A stretch of 64,000 nt of DNA from Isoetes taiwanensis. Taxonomy: Eukaryota > Streptophyta > Lycopodiopsida > Isoetales > Isoetaceae. This document shows positions 46,792 to 59,238 of the stretch, one piece after another; the stretch's first letter is position 1; the number at the start of each line of letters is the position of its first letter. The DNA is taken from positions 26,500 through 90,499 of the forward strand of contig JAJEKV010000790.1 of NCBI GenBank assembly GCA_021234155.1. The letters run 5' to 3'. The translations under genes were made by a program, and so were the position numbers. The notes below the pieces were generated by a model. That model made no database searches. It had not been told where the DNA came from and saw nothing but the letters and a program-made list of their open reading frames with translations.

Positions 46792-48428
46792 CCTGAGTGA
46801 ATAGAAAGGGCAAAAGTGGAGGTCATGGCATTTGATCTGATACAGTTTCCTTATGTTGTAGGTATAAATCTTTATGGAGCAAGGTGCTGATGGTTTTGTT
46901 CAAATAATTAACAGCATCAGATATCTCTGGAATCATGGTTAGCACTTCACAATTTTCATGTGTGATGATGGGAAGTTATATTTGTAGTCAGTTTTCCCAG
47001 AATATTGCTGTTCCTTTTAAACTCTTTTTTTTTCAAGTTTGAGATATTGCCACATATTTTCTTTCGGTATTTGACGGAAGCTATGAGTAGGACATCCAGG
47101 TGCGTAGTTATGAATTTTGAGTTTGAATATGCAAAGGCTTGGCAGTAGGTAGTATATCCCTTGCTATGATTGGCAGTAGATAGTAGTCCTTTCAGCAAGA
47201 CTTTTAAGTGATGGCGGCATTTTCTTAGATTGGGCACAACGTTGGTCTTGAATACAAATTGAAAACCTCAAGACTAAGCTAAAACACATGAAGCAAGAAA
47301 GCTTACTCTGGAATTGCAAACTAAACGCAACAAATATGGGGACGATTTTGTGGATTTCCTAAATAGCCATTGGATCTGGCAGCTTTTTGGGTTTTAAAAT
47401 CTGGGTTTCTTCAGTTATTTCACAGAATACGGTCCCTCCCTTCATCCAGAATAAAGAATGTTCAAAAGTGAAGCATATGGATAATGAGATTTCTCACTAT
47501 AAAAGATTGAGATATGTTTTTTGGCTGCCTAGGACTATCTATAACAATCCATGTTCACCGCTGTTATGATATGACTTATGATATGACTTATCTTACAAAT
47601 GCTGCATGTATTATGACTGATTTGCATTATTGTTTCTTTTCTATTTTCTTGGATTATCTAGAGAATATATATTGATTCTCATTTTAAGGACAGTACGAGG
47701 GAACCCTCGCGGTCTAGAAGCTTGCTGATGCTATATTGTCTTTGCAATTAATTATGGTCTTGCACTTGCTGTTCTACTGCCTTTGAGTACTCAAGTGGCT
47801 AACAAATGCCAAGATGTAAATTGGTAGCAGATAAGCTAGGCATATATCAATTGTGAGGTGGTACTGCTTTGGTTCCTCTATGCCAACCTTGAAGTATAAT
47901 TCTTTTATTTTGAAATTTATCACACGATGTTTACCTTTTTTATTTTTCTTGTAAGTCTTCCTCCTCAAGTACCTTATTCAAGTGCCTTATTGTTGTGTGT
48001 TCGAATGTTAAGATAAGGGTGAGCAACAATCTAGAATGTTCGCATACTAACAAGTAGTGCCATTTGATGTTCAAATAATGATATGAGGCCTTTCATCACA
48101 ATTTCAACTTCAAATTGAAAACAAGCAAAGAACTTCCCATTAGAGATGGTAGATATGGACGCTCATGTGTAACCTACTTCCCAAGTCGTTTTCAACTTCT
48201 CAAGAAAAACGACTTAAGAGAAAGAGGTGGTGGAGGCCTTTTTAAAATTCCAAGATTAAGTGGTGCAATAGACGTTCGAGATTAACTGGTGCAATGGAGG
48301 GTTGAGATTAAATGTAGTGTAGGGTCCAACTGTGCATCATTTACATGTTTAAAGCCCAACAATGCTCATCGTCATTTACCGCATGCTTTTCTCATTGCGG
48401 TCAAAACATTTGAACGCTTTCAACTTAT
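46792..48428. other. AT-rich spacer inside presumed Helitron
   Basis: No gene domain is recognised. Several 60-90-codon frames are AT-driven. Confidence 0.4.
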
Positions 48429-48456
48429 GCCCAGCAACGCTGGGCACCGTCACTAG
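48429..48456 (+). mobile_element. Helitron 3' terminus
   Basis: GCCCAGC-AAC-GCTGGGC hairpin, seven-base spacer ACCGTCA, then CTAG followed by T. It has the same architecture and nearly the same sequence as 59211-59238. The element body lies to the left; the 5' end is not established. Confidence 0.75.
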
Positions 48457-50095
48457 TACTAAATAATTTTAACCAAGGACATGGCAGCCTTGCTTAAGAA
48501 ACAAGTGAAATTGCAAATTCTGCAAAAATAATTGAGTATTCATTGTCAATCCAGGACGGCTTTTGTGACCACTGGTTGGGGGCAAGAATAAAGGTGCACA
48601 CATGTTCATTTGCAATGTGCTAAACATCTGACTTTGCCAAGCTTCCAGTTTCTGGATGTAGTGGCAGGAAGCAGTTTTAAAGATTTTAACAACACACGAC
48701 ACACTGACAATTCAAAGCTACTCGTATCATCCTCAGATACCATCACCATTTGAAAAGCAAACGTGACTTTTCATGTTAACAATTGAGATTGAAATTGTGA
48801 ATCCAACATAACTTTCGCGTTGTGTGGTTTATATTTTAGTAAAAGATAATCGAGATTTGAACAGATAGGTTGAACTTCCTTGTTTGCAATATTCCCCTTT
48901 TGAGATTTCTCTTCCCAACTGGTTCTGAACTCCTTGTCTTGTTCAATTAGGCATTTTTGTACTTTAACATGGAAAAAGAAAAACCCCGAAAAAACAGCTT
49001 CCCCTTTGAATCCTGCTACTATGACATCATAAGCCCGTTTCACAGTTGCTCCAGATGGAAGTGGAATTGGATCATTTGGGAAAGGAATCCCCTAAGAGGA
49101 CATGAACATAGTGGAGTTATTAGAAGAATAATGCATAGAACTTCCATAACGGTTCATATCCAGCTATTCTGCAATATTTTCGGTTTTCTAAAGAGCATCA
49201 TCAAAATTTACCCCTTTATATTGCCTTGGGCGTATTCCTTCAAGCCAGCATAGGTATAATGAGCAAAGAGAGAACAAAGCAACGTAAGTGACTTACACGG
49301 TATTAACTTGCAACCAAGTTCATAGAAATACATGCACTTGCTTCTCAAATCAACACATGCGGGATCACGCTTTTGCATCTCCTTCCTTGTCTTGGAATGA
49401 GAACCAATAATGCATAAAGAAGAAAGAGATGACCACCTAAAGAATGTTGAGCTTATGTCCGTGATAAAAGTGTGGAAGGTTGATCAAGGCTCCTTCTTTG
49501 TAAAAGTGGTCTTACGCCAACCAAAAGGAAGGTCATTACTTAATGTTGCATAGCTCAAAGATTTTTGGAGACTCAGAATATTTAGAAATTATTGCATTCT
49601 ATGCTGCTACATTTAAATTTGGCGATTTGGGAGCAAAGCTCTCGCACTTGGCATACACATCCTTAACACACTTCCCCTCAAGTTTATAGTGATCCACGGT
49701 TGGGATCAATCCATAAGACTACTCCATAACACCCTATGGCTGATCCGGATAACCCAGGCGTGTGTTCAAGCCGAGCTCATTCTCAACAACGTTATCTACT
49801 CCATAAGAATACTCCATGGCTATAACCGGTCAAGCTGGAGCTCATTCTCAACAACCTGCTGGTGAATACATCTTCCTAGTTCTGAAAGCATTCCAGGGCA
49901 AGATGGCTTTGATTGTGTTGAGCGTATCTTGCAATAATGGCGTTTCAAGTTACCACATTTCGGTCTTGCAGTTGACAACATGAGACTGAAGATCACTATC
50001 AAGAATTTGCTCATGGATATGCCTACCCTGCAAAATGGCACCTGCACTGGAATATCACTTCAGAATGCTCAGAAACATGTACATATCTGGATTTA
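48457..50095. other. spacer; weak minus-strand coding traces
   Basis: On the minus strand around 49180-48980, GIPFPNDPIPLPSGATVKRA and YDVIV can be read after several interruptions, suggesting an old gene fragment. I cannot assign it. The rest is featureless. Confidence 0.3.
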
Positions 50096-50100
50096 AGCTG

Positions 50101-50451
50101 TTATGCTTCATTTTCTTTATAGAAAAAATGGGCCATCACCTCTTGGCTAAGTTTGACATGAGCATATACAACGGCATTCCAGATATAGTGGGTAGGATTT
50201 GAAACCTTTAAAAATGCCCTATTTGCTTCAAACAAATTTGAAGAACTCGCCGGAATATGGCGGGCAGATTTTGAGGTTTTTGAAGCGCATCGCCTACACA
50301 ACCAAGAATCATTCACAGCAGCCCGATTTAAGGCTAGAAGCAGCGGCAGGAGCCATGGGTTTATATACTCATTGATTTTTGAACATGTGATGTAGCCGTT
50401 TCCAACAAAAATTCTCGATTCTAGAACATGTGGCATAGCCGCTTCCAGCAA
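50101..50451 (-). pseudogene. pentatricopeptide-repeat (PPR) protein fragment
   Basis: A 116-codon frame contains LFEANRAFLKVSNPTHYIWN then AVVYAHVKLSQ. This fits the junction of two PPR motifs in PLS-type plant organelle RNA-editing factors, where a residue string ending WNAVISAHAKLG is common. Preceding residues (SARHIPASSSN) look like a shortened HGIH/ARLIH segment, implying an internal deletion. There is no start context, no repeat array and no C-terminal E or DYW domain, so this is a fragment. The overlapping frame at 50563-50369 (CCGNGGSADCGHLFGGWLLA) may belong to the same decayed gene. Confidence 0.45.
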
Positions 50452-50569
50452 AAAAACATCTAGAAATTTCGATGATGACAGGGGTAGAACCAGCTGGAGC
50501 TAAGAGCCAGCCTCCAAACAGATGGCCACAATCCGCCGATCCACCATTGCCGCAGCATAGCAAGAACAG

Positions 50570-51147
50570 GGCAAATTTTCTTCTTTAATCTGGCCGCACA
50601 CGTGGTATCGAGAACCTAGTTTAGATTGCAGCAGAGAACACGAAAAACGAAAAAAGAAAAAGAAAAGAAAAATTTTGAAACTGAATTACATATGTTTAGA
50701 TAGGAAATAGGATAGCTGTCATTCTATAGTTATATCAGCTAAAACAATAGCTAAAACAATAGCTTATAAGTTTAGATCCTTTTCCGACATACACAAATCA
50801 AAATTCAAACAAAAGTTTAAGGCTCGTCTCAAATTTGGATAACTATAGTACACTATAGACCTACTTTCAACACTCTTTGAGCTTTTTAAGTCAGTGTTGA
50901 GTCATGCTTACGAATACAGAATATTAAATACAAGCTTACTCAGGATAACACAGCTATTTTTGAATAAATATGATAGCTGAATATTTCACATCTTTTTACT
51001 TGAATTGACATTAAGCCAAATATCAGAATTTTAGATGCTTGTACGGTAAGGCATAACCCATGACATTTTAACACACAGAATACAAGGGCCATGCCTGTAT
51101 AACTGTACAAATATAGAATAAGCAAGAATTGATGGAATGTCTTCCAT
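50570..51147. other. 3' flank of the DUF3110-like gene
   Basis: AT-rich sequence downstream of the gene's stop codon. No clear AATAAA was found on the minus strand within the first 150 bp. Confidence 0.4.
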
Positions 51148-53605
51148 TCAATTCTCATCTTCCAAAGATTGTTTCCTAGCTTTCAAATTTTGCTGCAAAC
51201 GGTCTGGTAAAGGAGGGGTGGCTCCTTTACGGAAAAGAACAGCCAGACCTTTTATGCTTTGGCATATTGCAAATACCTGCAAATTATAAATGAAGAAACT
51301 TTCATCCACAGAATCAAATTTAAAAATAAAAATAGTAAAGCTACTCACATCGGATGCATTGATTTCTGCTATACCCTTGCAGTTGCCTTCAAGCAAATTA
51401 CAATAACGTGACGCTTCTTCTTCATCCTCAAATACCTATAATATCAAGTTATAGTTTGAGATTAAAAACCTGAAGACAATGTAAAGTGAACCACAACTTA
51501 AAACTTGATTGTAAATTGCATATATACCATAACAGTGCTGAGTATGTTGACTTAACAGATTATCTTAAGTTCGATATCCACTTTCAGCTCTTTCTTAACT
51601 ACAACTAGCATACAAACCTAATAAGTCCAAAAACTGACATACCAGAACTCCTTCTCGAATGTCTTCCACCACCATACGGAACCGTGTGTCTGGTGCAGCT
51701 TGCTCAAGCTCAGATTTTGAACCCCGCGGTAGACCATTTGTCCCCCTCCTATTGCCACGTTTTGGAAATAGAATGCCTAGCTCCTTCTCAACTTCACTGG
51801 TATACCATAAGAAACAGAAACTTTTAATGCATTTTGTTACACTATAGTTTTCATCTAAGTAAAAATATTAAACCTGCGAGCTCTTCTTGTTCTCATTGTA
51901 AGAAGGTTATCTTCGTCCTTTGCAAGCACATAGACAGATTTTTTGACATCCCTCCAAGGATTGGCTTCCAACACTGGAAAAGGCATTGTGATGTAAAATT
52001 AAGTAGCATCACCCATGACCAATGTTTTTAATGCAAAACAACATAAGGTGGTGTTTTTAGAAGAACATAAACCATGTTGCATAAGATCAATGCATATGCT
52101 CTTTTGCTGCTTAAGGATTTTTGGTTGTAGTTTTAAAAAGCTTCAAAGAGGAAAAGAAGATGAGTTTTCATCATGCATGGAAGGAGATACCTCTATGCAC
52201 AGTGTTGACATGGAATCCAGTACGTAAATCATTTATATGGTATCAGCTCTCAAGTCAGTTCATAATGATGAAGTAAATGCTCAAGTTCGCCAGAAGGAAA
52301 AGGCAATGCAAACACATCAGTAGCCACTGCTGCAAGGGATTTATCAGAAGCAATTATATGAATCATGTAGGAGAAACTGACATCAAGGTAGGCAATCAAG
52401 CAATCCTACCGAGGCTGGACAAGTCCCAAACTTAGCGAATGAATAAATCAAAGTGTGTGAATCTGTTTCTTTCATCAACATTTATTTAAGGAACAGTAAG
52501 AAAATCTGCCGGGATCTATTTAAATCATTATTGGAATCAAAGCAAGCAGGCAACCAGGAAAACACTTGTTGAAATCCAACTTGAATTTTTTTCACATGCA
52601 GATTGGGAATAAGCACGTGTGATATTTTTCAAGACCAGGCCCAGACACAAAATACGACAGCTGCAAAATCAATGCTAAGGGCATGGAACATGCTTATTAT
52701 CCATTTTCCCCTCTCACAGGCTGAATAGAGCTGGGCTGAGAATAGGCAATTTCTAAACTTAACAAATCAACAAAGTCAAAGAGCGCAAAGCTCCTTTTCT
52801 TTAGCATTTATAAAAGGGAATACACATAGGCAAGCAGGCAACCAGGAAAAACGTTTGTTCTTGGTACAAGCAGGATTTCTTGATGCAGTTTATGGACAAG
52901 CATTAAAATATTTTTCAGGAATACTGGCCAGGAAAAATATGAAATGAATGTATCACAGTGCCGAACCCATGCTAAGGGTGTGAACATGTTAGGATTCCTC
53001 TGTCACAGGCCAATAATTAGATCAACTCGCATACTGAACAATTACAGACTTAAAAAGAAAAAAGGAATGACATGATCAGGGTTCACATAACATGGGTTTC
53101 CTTATAGCATGCATATTACTATCTTTTTCAGCAACTAAGCTATTTAGGTATTCAAAAGAAATTAGGGAAAAAGCATACCATCATAACTACTCGATTCTAA
53201 GTTTTCCTCCAAATGACGCCTCATGTCATAAGCACGAGATGATACTTGTTTAAGAAAACTATCGCTAGTGGCAGGTATTTCCCCCTTCAAATTCAGGGCT
53301 TGCCCCAATTCATCTATATCCTCGTTAATACCCGTTTCTTCATCTTCTTCCTCGCCAGGACCTCTTAAAGCAGAAAATCTGCATGTACTCAGATGCCTCC
53401 TTCTCAACCTTTGCACACAAAACTGATCTAATAGAAATGAATCCTTTGTTGCATATCCCTGTAAACATCCTAATCCGGATCTGTTGACTTGGGATGTCCA
53501 TGGCGGGCCTAAAATTCCGGCAATTTTGTGATCAAGCCCATGCTGCAGAATTGGCATGGCAGGATTAAAACCTGGAATAAGAATTGAATCTGAAATCATG
53601 GCCAT
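51148..53605 (-). CDS. DUF3110-like probable plastid protein, five exons, intact
   Basis: Five exons join in frame on the minus strand: 53605-53179, 51973-51874, 51796-51643, 51435-51349 and 51276-51148. They total 897 nt, 298 codons plus TGA. Every intron is GT-AG (donors GTATGC, GTTTAA, GTATGT, GTGAGT), with phases 1, 2, 0 and 0. Residues 1-70 are poor in acid and contain RLRRRHLSTCRFSALRG, like a transit peptide; about 75-142 are acidic and helical. Residues 143-256 hold SVYVLAKDEDNLLTMRTRRA and, joined across an exon border, GVLVFEDEEEASRYCNLLEG. That arrangement matches the DUF3110 domain of cyanobacterial and plastid proteins. The C-terminus (257-298) includes GLAVLFRKGATPPLPDRLQQ. Function is unknown. 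The first ATG is used because no in-frame ATG precedes it before the spacer. Introns 2-4 are 72-213 bp; intron 1 is 1205 bp. Confidence 0.85.
51974..53178 (-). other. intron 1 of the DUF3110-like gene
   Basis: A 1205-bp intron with GTATGC donor and TTTTCCAG acceptor. It contains an internal repetition: AAGCAGGCAACCAGGAAAA occurs near 52543 and 52835, within related ~290-bp segments (AATCAA, AAAG and CTGCAAAATCAATGCTAAGG versus CACAGTGCCGAACCCATGCT). Confidence 0.7.
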
Positions 53606-55215
53606 GAATTGGATTCGCCGAGAATTCTATGATATTTTTATCGGTAGCGTCTAGATTGAATACTTTGAACAAAGTTATTAGGCTAATTTCCCTCCAATTT
53701 TGAAATATGAATAAATAAAAAACTGACATGTTCCACGTGGTTCTCGGTATCTTGGGACCATGTGGCTTAGGTTATGCCAACGATGACCCTTGAATATACC
53801 CTCATTTCTTGGTACAATTTTTGTGAGAAATGTGGCATTGTTTTCATGTATACTACGTATGTTAAGTATACTAAGGGAGGGTGCCCTTCATCGGCTTAGG
53901 TGCCCTAAGACGACACACCTTTATGGCTCGATTGAAGGGCCAAGATCTTTCCCTTTGAGCTTTTTTTTGGCACTTTTGATTTGAACGGCCAGGATCTTCC
54001 AGTTTTGTTCTTTTCATACTTAATAAAAAATCTTTTTTTTGGGGAAGCGATTCGGAACCAGACAAATGTCATTGTAAAGTGCTCAAGGAGACCTTCAACT
54101 TGAATGCTTAGGCCCAGATTCTGCTGGCGTCCATTGATGCCTGGAAGTTGAATATGGGCCAATCTGGTTCGAGCATCCAAAATGTATCTTCCTTCTCTGT
54201 GATTCCACTAACAGAGGTATTTGAGCATCGGATTTTGCTTCGGATAAGGATGTGGATGATATAAATAGCCGCTTAACTGTCAAGGGATTCCTCCCTGTCT
54301 TTTTGCGGCAGCAACAATTGCCACTCTCTGGATCGATCTTGACACGAATCAGAACAACAGAGTAAATCTTGTTGTGGAAGAACTACCTTTGTCGTAGTGG
54401 AATCATACATTCAGTTATGGTAGATATATCTTCAAGACAATTGATGCCACATAGGTAATTGCGACTTCCCGAAGTGGAAATTAGGCCTTATACATCCTAT
54501 TCTGAGCTTCCTATGATGGACCATGGCAAGGATACCTAACACAGGGAGCACATAAGAAATAATTGCTTGCAATTGCCTGAAAAACGCAAGTAGAATTAGC
54601 ATGTATACACACACATAAGAAATAGTTGCTTACAAATGCTCGAAACATGTAAAAACAACCAAACTCAAGGACAACCAACTCTGCATAAATCCATGGCATA
54701 CATAAATCATTTAGCAAATAAAACGTTGATCGAATCTTGAGGTGTTGTTCAAAAAAAAGCTTAAAATTTTGAAAAATGCAACAACAATAAACTCCACAAC
54801 ATGTCCACTCAGGTTTCAGTTAAATCAAGCAGATAACATAGACATAGATATGGATATAACATATCTGAAAGTCGTTACTTATCTTGTTTCCTTTGAGCAA
54901 TGGGGCATCCAATCATCCAGATACGAATCACGATATCCTCGAAATCCTCCGTTTACTTAATGGTTCACATTCAGCCTTGCAAGACATGCAATCACGATCC
55001 CTAAACTTATACTTGTGAAGAGCAATAGAGCAAATACCATGGAGGGCAAATATGTAACAAACATCTTATTTAAGCGTGATGCGAACCAAAATTTAGGATC
55101 TGAAAGGCTTAAGACCTGCACATCACTAACGATCTCGTCTGCATGTCACCTAGTCGGAATACGTTGAAAATAGTGTAGATGATAATCCATTGACCCCAAA
55201 AATGAAAATATTTTG
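53606..55215. other. upstream region of the DUF3110-like gene and spacer
   Basis: This contains the promoter of the minus-strand gene, but no convincing TATA box. A repeated phrase AGCACATAAGAAATAATTGC/CACATAAGAAATAGTTGC occurs near 54547 and 54611. No other gene is supported. Confidence 0.4.
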
Positions 55216-55220
55216 AAATC

Positions 55221-55505
55221 ATATTGCAACTGATATGCCCAATTTTTGGAGAATAACAAACTTTTACCGGCGATCAAAACCTCCATGACCTTAGAAACTT
55301 AACCTGCAAAAAAAAATCCAAACAGTTTTCCACCTGCCAGAAAAACAAATTTAAACAATAGATATTGCATTTGATATGCCCGATTTTTGGAGAACGACAA
55401 ACTTTTATCTGCGACCAAAACCCCCAAGACTTTAGAAACTTAACCTACAAAAAAAATCCAAAAAATTTTCCACCTACCGGAGAAACCAAACTTAGGCAAT
55501 AGATA
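55221..55505. repeat. 141-bp tandem duplication
   Basis: ATATTGCA, then TGATATGCCC, TTTTTGGAGAA, ACAAACTTTTA, CTTTAGAAACTTAACCT and TTTTCCACCT appear from 55221 and again from 55362, about 141 bp apart with roughly 85 percent identity. Confidence 0.88.
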
Positions 55506-55639
55506 TACACACAAGTAGATTGTTATATGCAAAGAGTATAATAGTTCGTATATTATCTCGTTCCAGCTCTTTAAGTTTTTAGAAATTTAAAAATTAAGAC
55601 CATTTAAAAATTAGGCTAGCTAGAAATGTAATGTTTGGA

Positions 55640-56195
55640 ATTGAGTTACTCAAGATTCCCTCTAGGTTCCTGTAAGATTCCATAAAGTTCCTAGATCCCA
55701 TAAGCTCTTACAAAGATTGCTGTAGATTTTCCAATTATAAGGATTGGTATATATTTTTCTAACATTTCCCTAGATTTCATAAGGGTTCCCCCAGATTATA
55801 AGAAGATTTCCCTAGATTTTTTAAGATTATCCCAAGATTCCTCTAAATTCCCTTAGAGCCTATAAAAATTCCCCATGATCCTCCAAGATTCCATCAAGAT
55901 TCCCCTAGATTCTCAAAGATTATATAATAATTCCCTTAGGTTCCCTTAGATCTTCAAAGATTTTGTTGATATTCTCATAGATTTTCTAAGATTCTTTTGA
56001 GATTCCCCAATGATTCCAAAAGATTATCCCAGGATTCCTTTAGATTCTCCACGATACTATATAGATTCTCTTAGATTCCCTTAGATTATATGAAGATTTC
56101 CCTAGACTTTCCAAGATTCTGTCAAGATTTCCCCATATTCTCAAAGATTTTATAAAGATTTCCTTTTATTCCCTTAGGTCCACAAAGATTCTCTT
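55640..56195. repeat. degenerate AGATTCCC(T)TAG minisatellite
   Basis: Over about 550 bp the words AAGATT, CCCTAGATT, TTCCCTTAGATT and CCAAGATTCC recur every 20-35 bp in no strict order. It is an old, heavily diverged minisatellite. Stop codons prevent any long frame. Confidence 0.75.
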
Positions 56196-58470
56196 GAGAA
56201 TCTTATATGTTTCTTTTCTCTGATGCAGGAGGTTTGTCATTTGCCCCTTATTTTATGTGTTTGTCTAGAGTTTCTTTTTAATATGATTTTACCAATCAAA
56301 TACAGGTTGACAGATTGCATAAGTTCGTGATGGTCCAGTGGCACTGCCATAAGGCGCCTGCTCATAAAATTTGTGAATTATCTTTACAAGGATTCTCACA
56401 TATATGGTGTTCCTCCCTTTCATGCATCATTCTTATTAAGCAAGGCCAGAATTATACTATTGGATCTATATTCACATTCTACATTGTGCATCGCTGCATG
56501 CCATCGAGATGCAGGTAGGCATATATGATCTCATGTGAGTCTCTTAGAAATCCTAATGGTCTGCTTTATTTTCATGCAAGAGGCTCCAACTCTTATCTTA
56601 AACTCCTTATTTTAATGTGGAGCAACCACTCCTTTGCTGCTCAACCTGCAGGTATAGATCATTTGAGACGAAATTGCCATCAAACATGGAATCATTACCT
56701 CATATATTCTGCCATCAACTCTCAAATGTAAGCATTGAATTCTTTTGAATTGCAGTAACTATTGGAAGATGATGAGGATAGTGTTTCTATTTAATCTCCT
56801 TTTGAGCAGACATGCAATTGATTTCTCATAAGGGTACCATGTACTTGCTTTATCCTAAGGGGTATTAAATGAAATCCTAAATGCAGGTTGATAGTCCTTG
56901 GGTCTTCCATGAGGGCAAATAAAAGTAGAATCTCTAGGCTGCAAGATTCACAGTTTGCAATTCTTATGTCCGAGTCATGTCTTGCTGTCCTTTATTGTAA
57001 TTGTGTTTTACCTCAAAAGGATATGCAGAAGACTGTCATCACTAAAAATCACAATTTTTTCATTGTACTTGATTCAATGTGTTCCAACTCAATAAATACT
57101 TTTAGCTTGCAAGCCTGTTATATTTGTGGCCAAATAATGCTTTTTCTATTGTATGGCCAGCATACATAAACCTTATTATTGAGGCTTGCATTTTGCATCT
57201 TTCTTATGGTTTGAGCTTCTCTTATACTGTAATATTTGGTTTCTTTCATATCAACTGATAAGGCATCTCTTCCGTACACCTTCTAATAGGGCTACATAGG
57301 CAGTTTCTAAGAGCATTTATAATGCAGATATGGGTCAAAAAATTGGCGCATTTGCTGATTAACTAATAGAATTGCGAGTGCACAATGAGAAGTGATTGAT
57401 ATACTCTAATCATGGTAAACTGGCCATAGGCAGTGGATTGGTCATCGATAAACTGTTCATTTGGATAAAAAAATTAGGGGATAGAAAAAGGATTGAAAAA
57501 ATCAGGCATGTTCTGTGGTAGAACATGTATGGCTCCTTGAAAAACTGAAGCATTTGGATTTGTCAGTGTCAGAATTGATGCAAAGCCTCATTGGATCAGC
57601 TTGGAAATTTCGTCATCCAACACTAGGAACATGAAGCTTTGTATTCAACTATTGATAGTATTGCATTAATTATATATCTTTAAGACTCCTGTATTTAAAA
57701 TCTAAGGATCCAACCTTTAAGAAAGCAAGCCAGGGTATAGTATGATTGTATGATTTTAGACAACATATCCAAGGTTGCATAAGAGTAGCTTTGAATAAAG
57801 TTCTAATAGTCCTCGAATAAAGCTTACATGTAGGAATGAATGCCTTGGAAATAAAAGTTGTACAGGTTCTATTTCTTCTCAATCTACAGAACGACTTTAC
57901 TAGTGGGGACTTATCATTTGGTTATGGCACGATCAGAAACAAGAAGAGCTATGGCAATGGAAGAGATGCAGTTCCTATACTATGGAGTTAACTATAGGCA
58001 TTCATGCAGGTATCTCATTTTGTTCAAGGCATGCTAGACATCTGTTTTTCGTGGCTGGATGCATGTGCAAATGCATGCAACAATATCCACTATTCTGTTG
58101 ATGTCCAGTTCTAGCAGTGTGGTAGGTATGTTTGTACTTTATTCAAACCAATAGATTTGTCATTTATGATAAAACCCTGTAGTATACAACAGTGGGATAA
58201 TTTGATTTGAATCTGTCTGTTGTCTTTAACAGCTTGGTCTATTAAGTATCCCGAACTGCAATATTTTCAGCTATATGCAGCATGGTGAAGGCTAGCTATG
58301 TCCAGCATGGTGAAGGCTAACTCTTTCCATACAAGATTGTAATCTTTAATTTTGAGCTTGGTTGCTAGGTCTGACCCAACGATGTGAAATATTGAATTTG
58401 ACTTAAAACTGTACTGTCAGATTTGGGTCAAACGTTGCATCAAACCCTAGCAATATAAAATGTGTATTCA
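56196..58470. other. spacer within presumed Helitron
   Basis: Several 60-93-codon frames occur on the plus strand (56315, 56525, 56888), but none shows a domain. AG acceptor-like and GT donor-like sites are frequent, so decayed exons cannot be excluded. Confidence 0.3.
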
Positions 58471-58850
58471 TGGTCATCCAGATATTGCATTTTAAGCATT
58501 TACAGTGAAAATGGGAGATCTAGATCTGCACAGCAAACACAATAAGATTTCTTGCATCTACTCTACAAGTCCGCAAAATGCTTTAACGGATTGATTATAG
58601 ATATGTGTAGTTACAATATTGCTTTCCTTACTGCGTTGGTTCAAATTTCTTTTGCATACAAAGTGCATCAGGAAATAATTGTATGGTCATGGTCATCCAG
58701 ATATTGCATTTAAGAATTTACAGTGGAAATTGGAGACTTAGCTCTGCATAACAAACACATTAAAGTTTCTTGCATCTACTTTACAAGTTCGAAAAATGCT
58801 TCAACGGATTGATTATAGATATGTGCAGTTACCATATGGCTTTCCTTATT
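58471..58850. repeat. 219-bp-period direct duplication
   Basis: TGGTCATCCAGATATTGCAT, then TTTACAGTG, TTTCTTGCATCTACT, TACAAGT, AACGGATTGATTATAGATAT and GGCTTTCCTTA occur at 58471-58632 and 58690-58850. Identity by eye is about 88 percent. Confidence 0.9.
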
Positions 58851-59210
58851 TTGATGTTAGACTCAATCTCCTAAAACTGCTCCAATAAAATGTCATTATA
58901 TAGAATATAAACTTATCCTAGAAGGTCTCTACATCTTTTTAGTATTTAATGTACCCATTCAGCCTACCGCCTATCATGATATGCTATCATGATGACAAGA
59001 ACTAGCAATAGGACGTCATATATTCGGGCATGAACTAGAATGTTAAAATAAGAAAGAAAAGGAAGAGAGGATACAATTGTGTTTCCAAGTGGGAATGCAA
59101 GTATGCAAATTTAGTGCTTCACTGTTGCTTCTACAATCTTCGAATAAAAATCTTCATGCTCCAGATCTTTTTGTAGTATTAAAAGAACTACCTCTTTCAA
59201 TTGTTACTAA

Positions 59211-59238
59211 GCCCGGCAACGCCGGGCACCATAACTAG
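59211..59238 (+). mobile_element. Helitron 3' terminus
   Basis: Perfect hairpin GCCCGGC-AAC-GCCGGGC, seven-base spacer ACCATAA, then CTAG followed by T. It is the best preserved of three family members in the window. The body lies to the left and might include the DUF3110-like gene if the 5' end lies beyond 51 kb, but that end was not found. Confidence 0.8.

Noticed and set aside
52237-52255. TGGTATCAGCTCTC resembling a retrotransposon primer-binding site
   Set aside because: It departs from the initiator-tRNA complement after nine bases and lies inside an intron with no LTR nearby.
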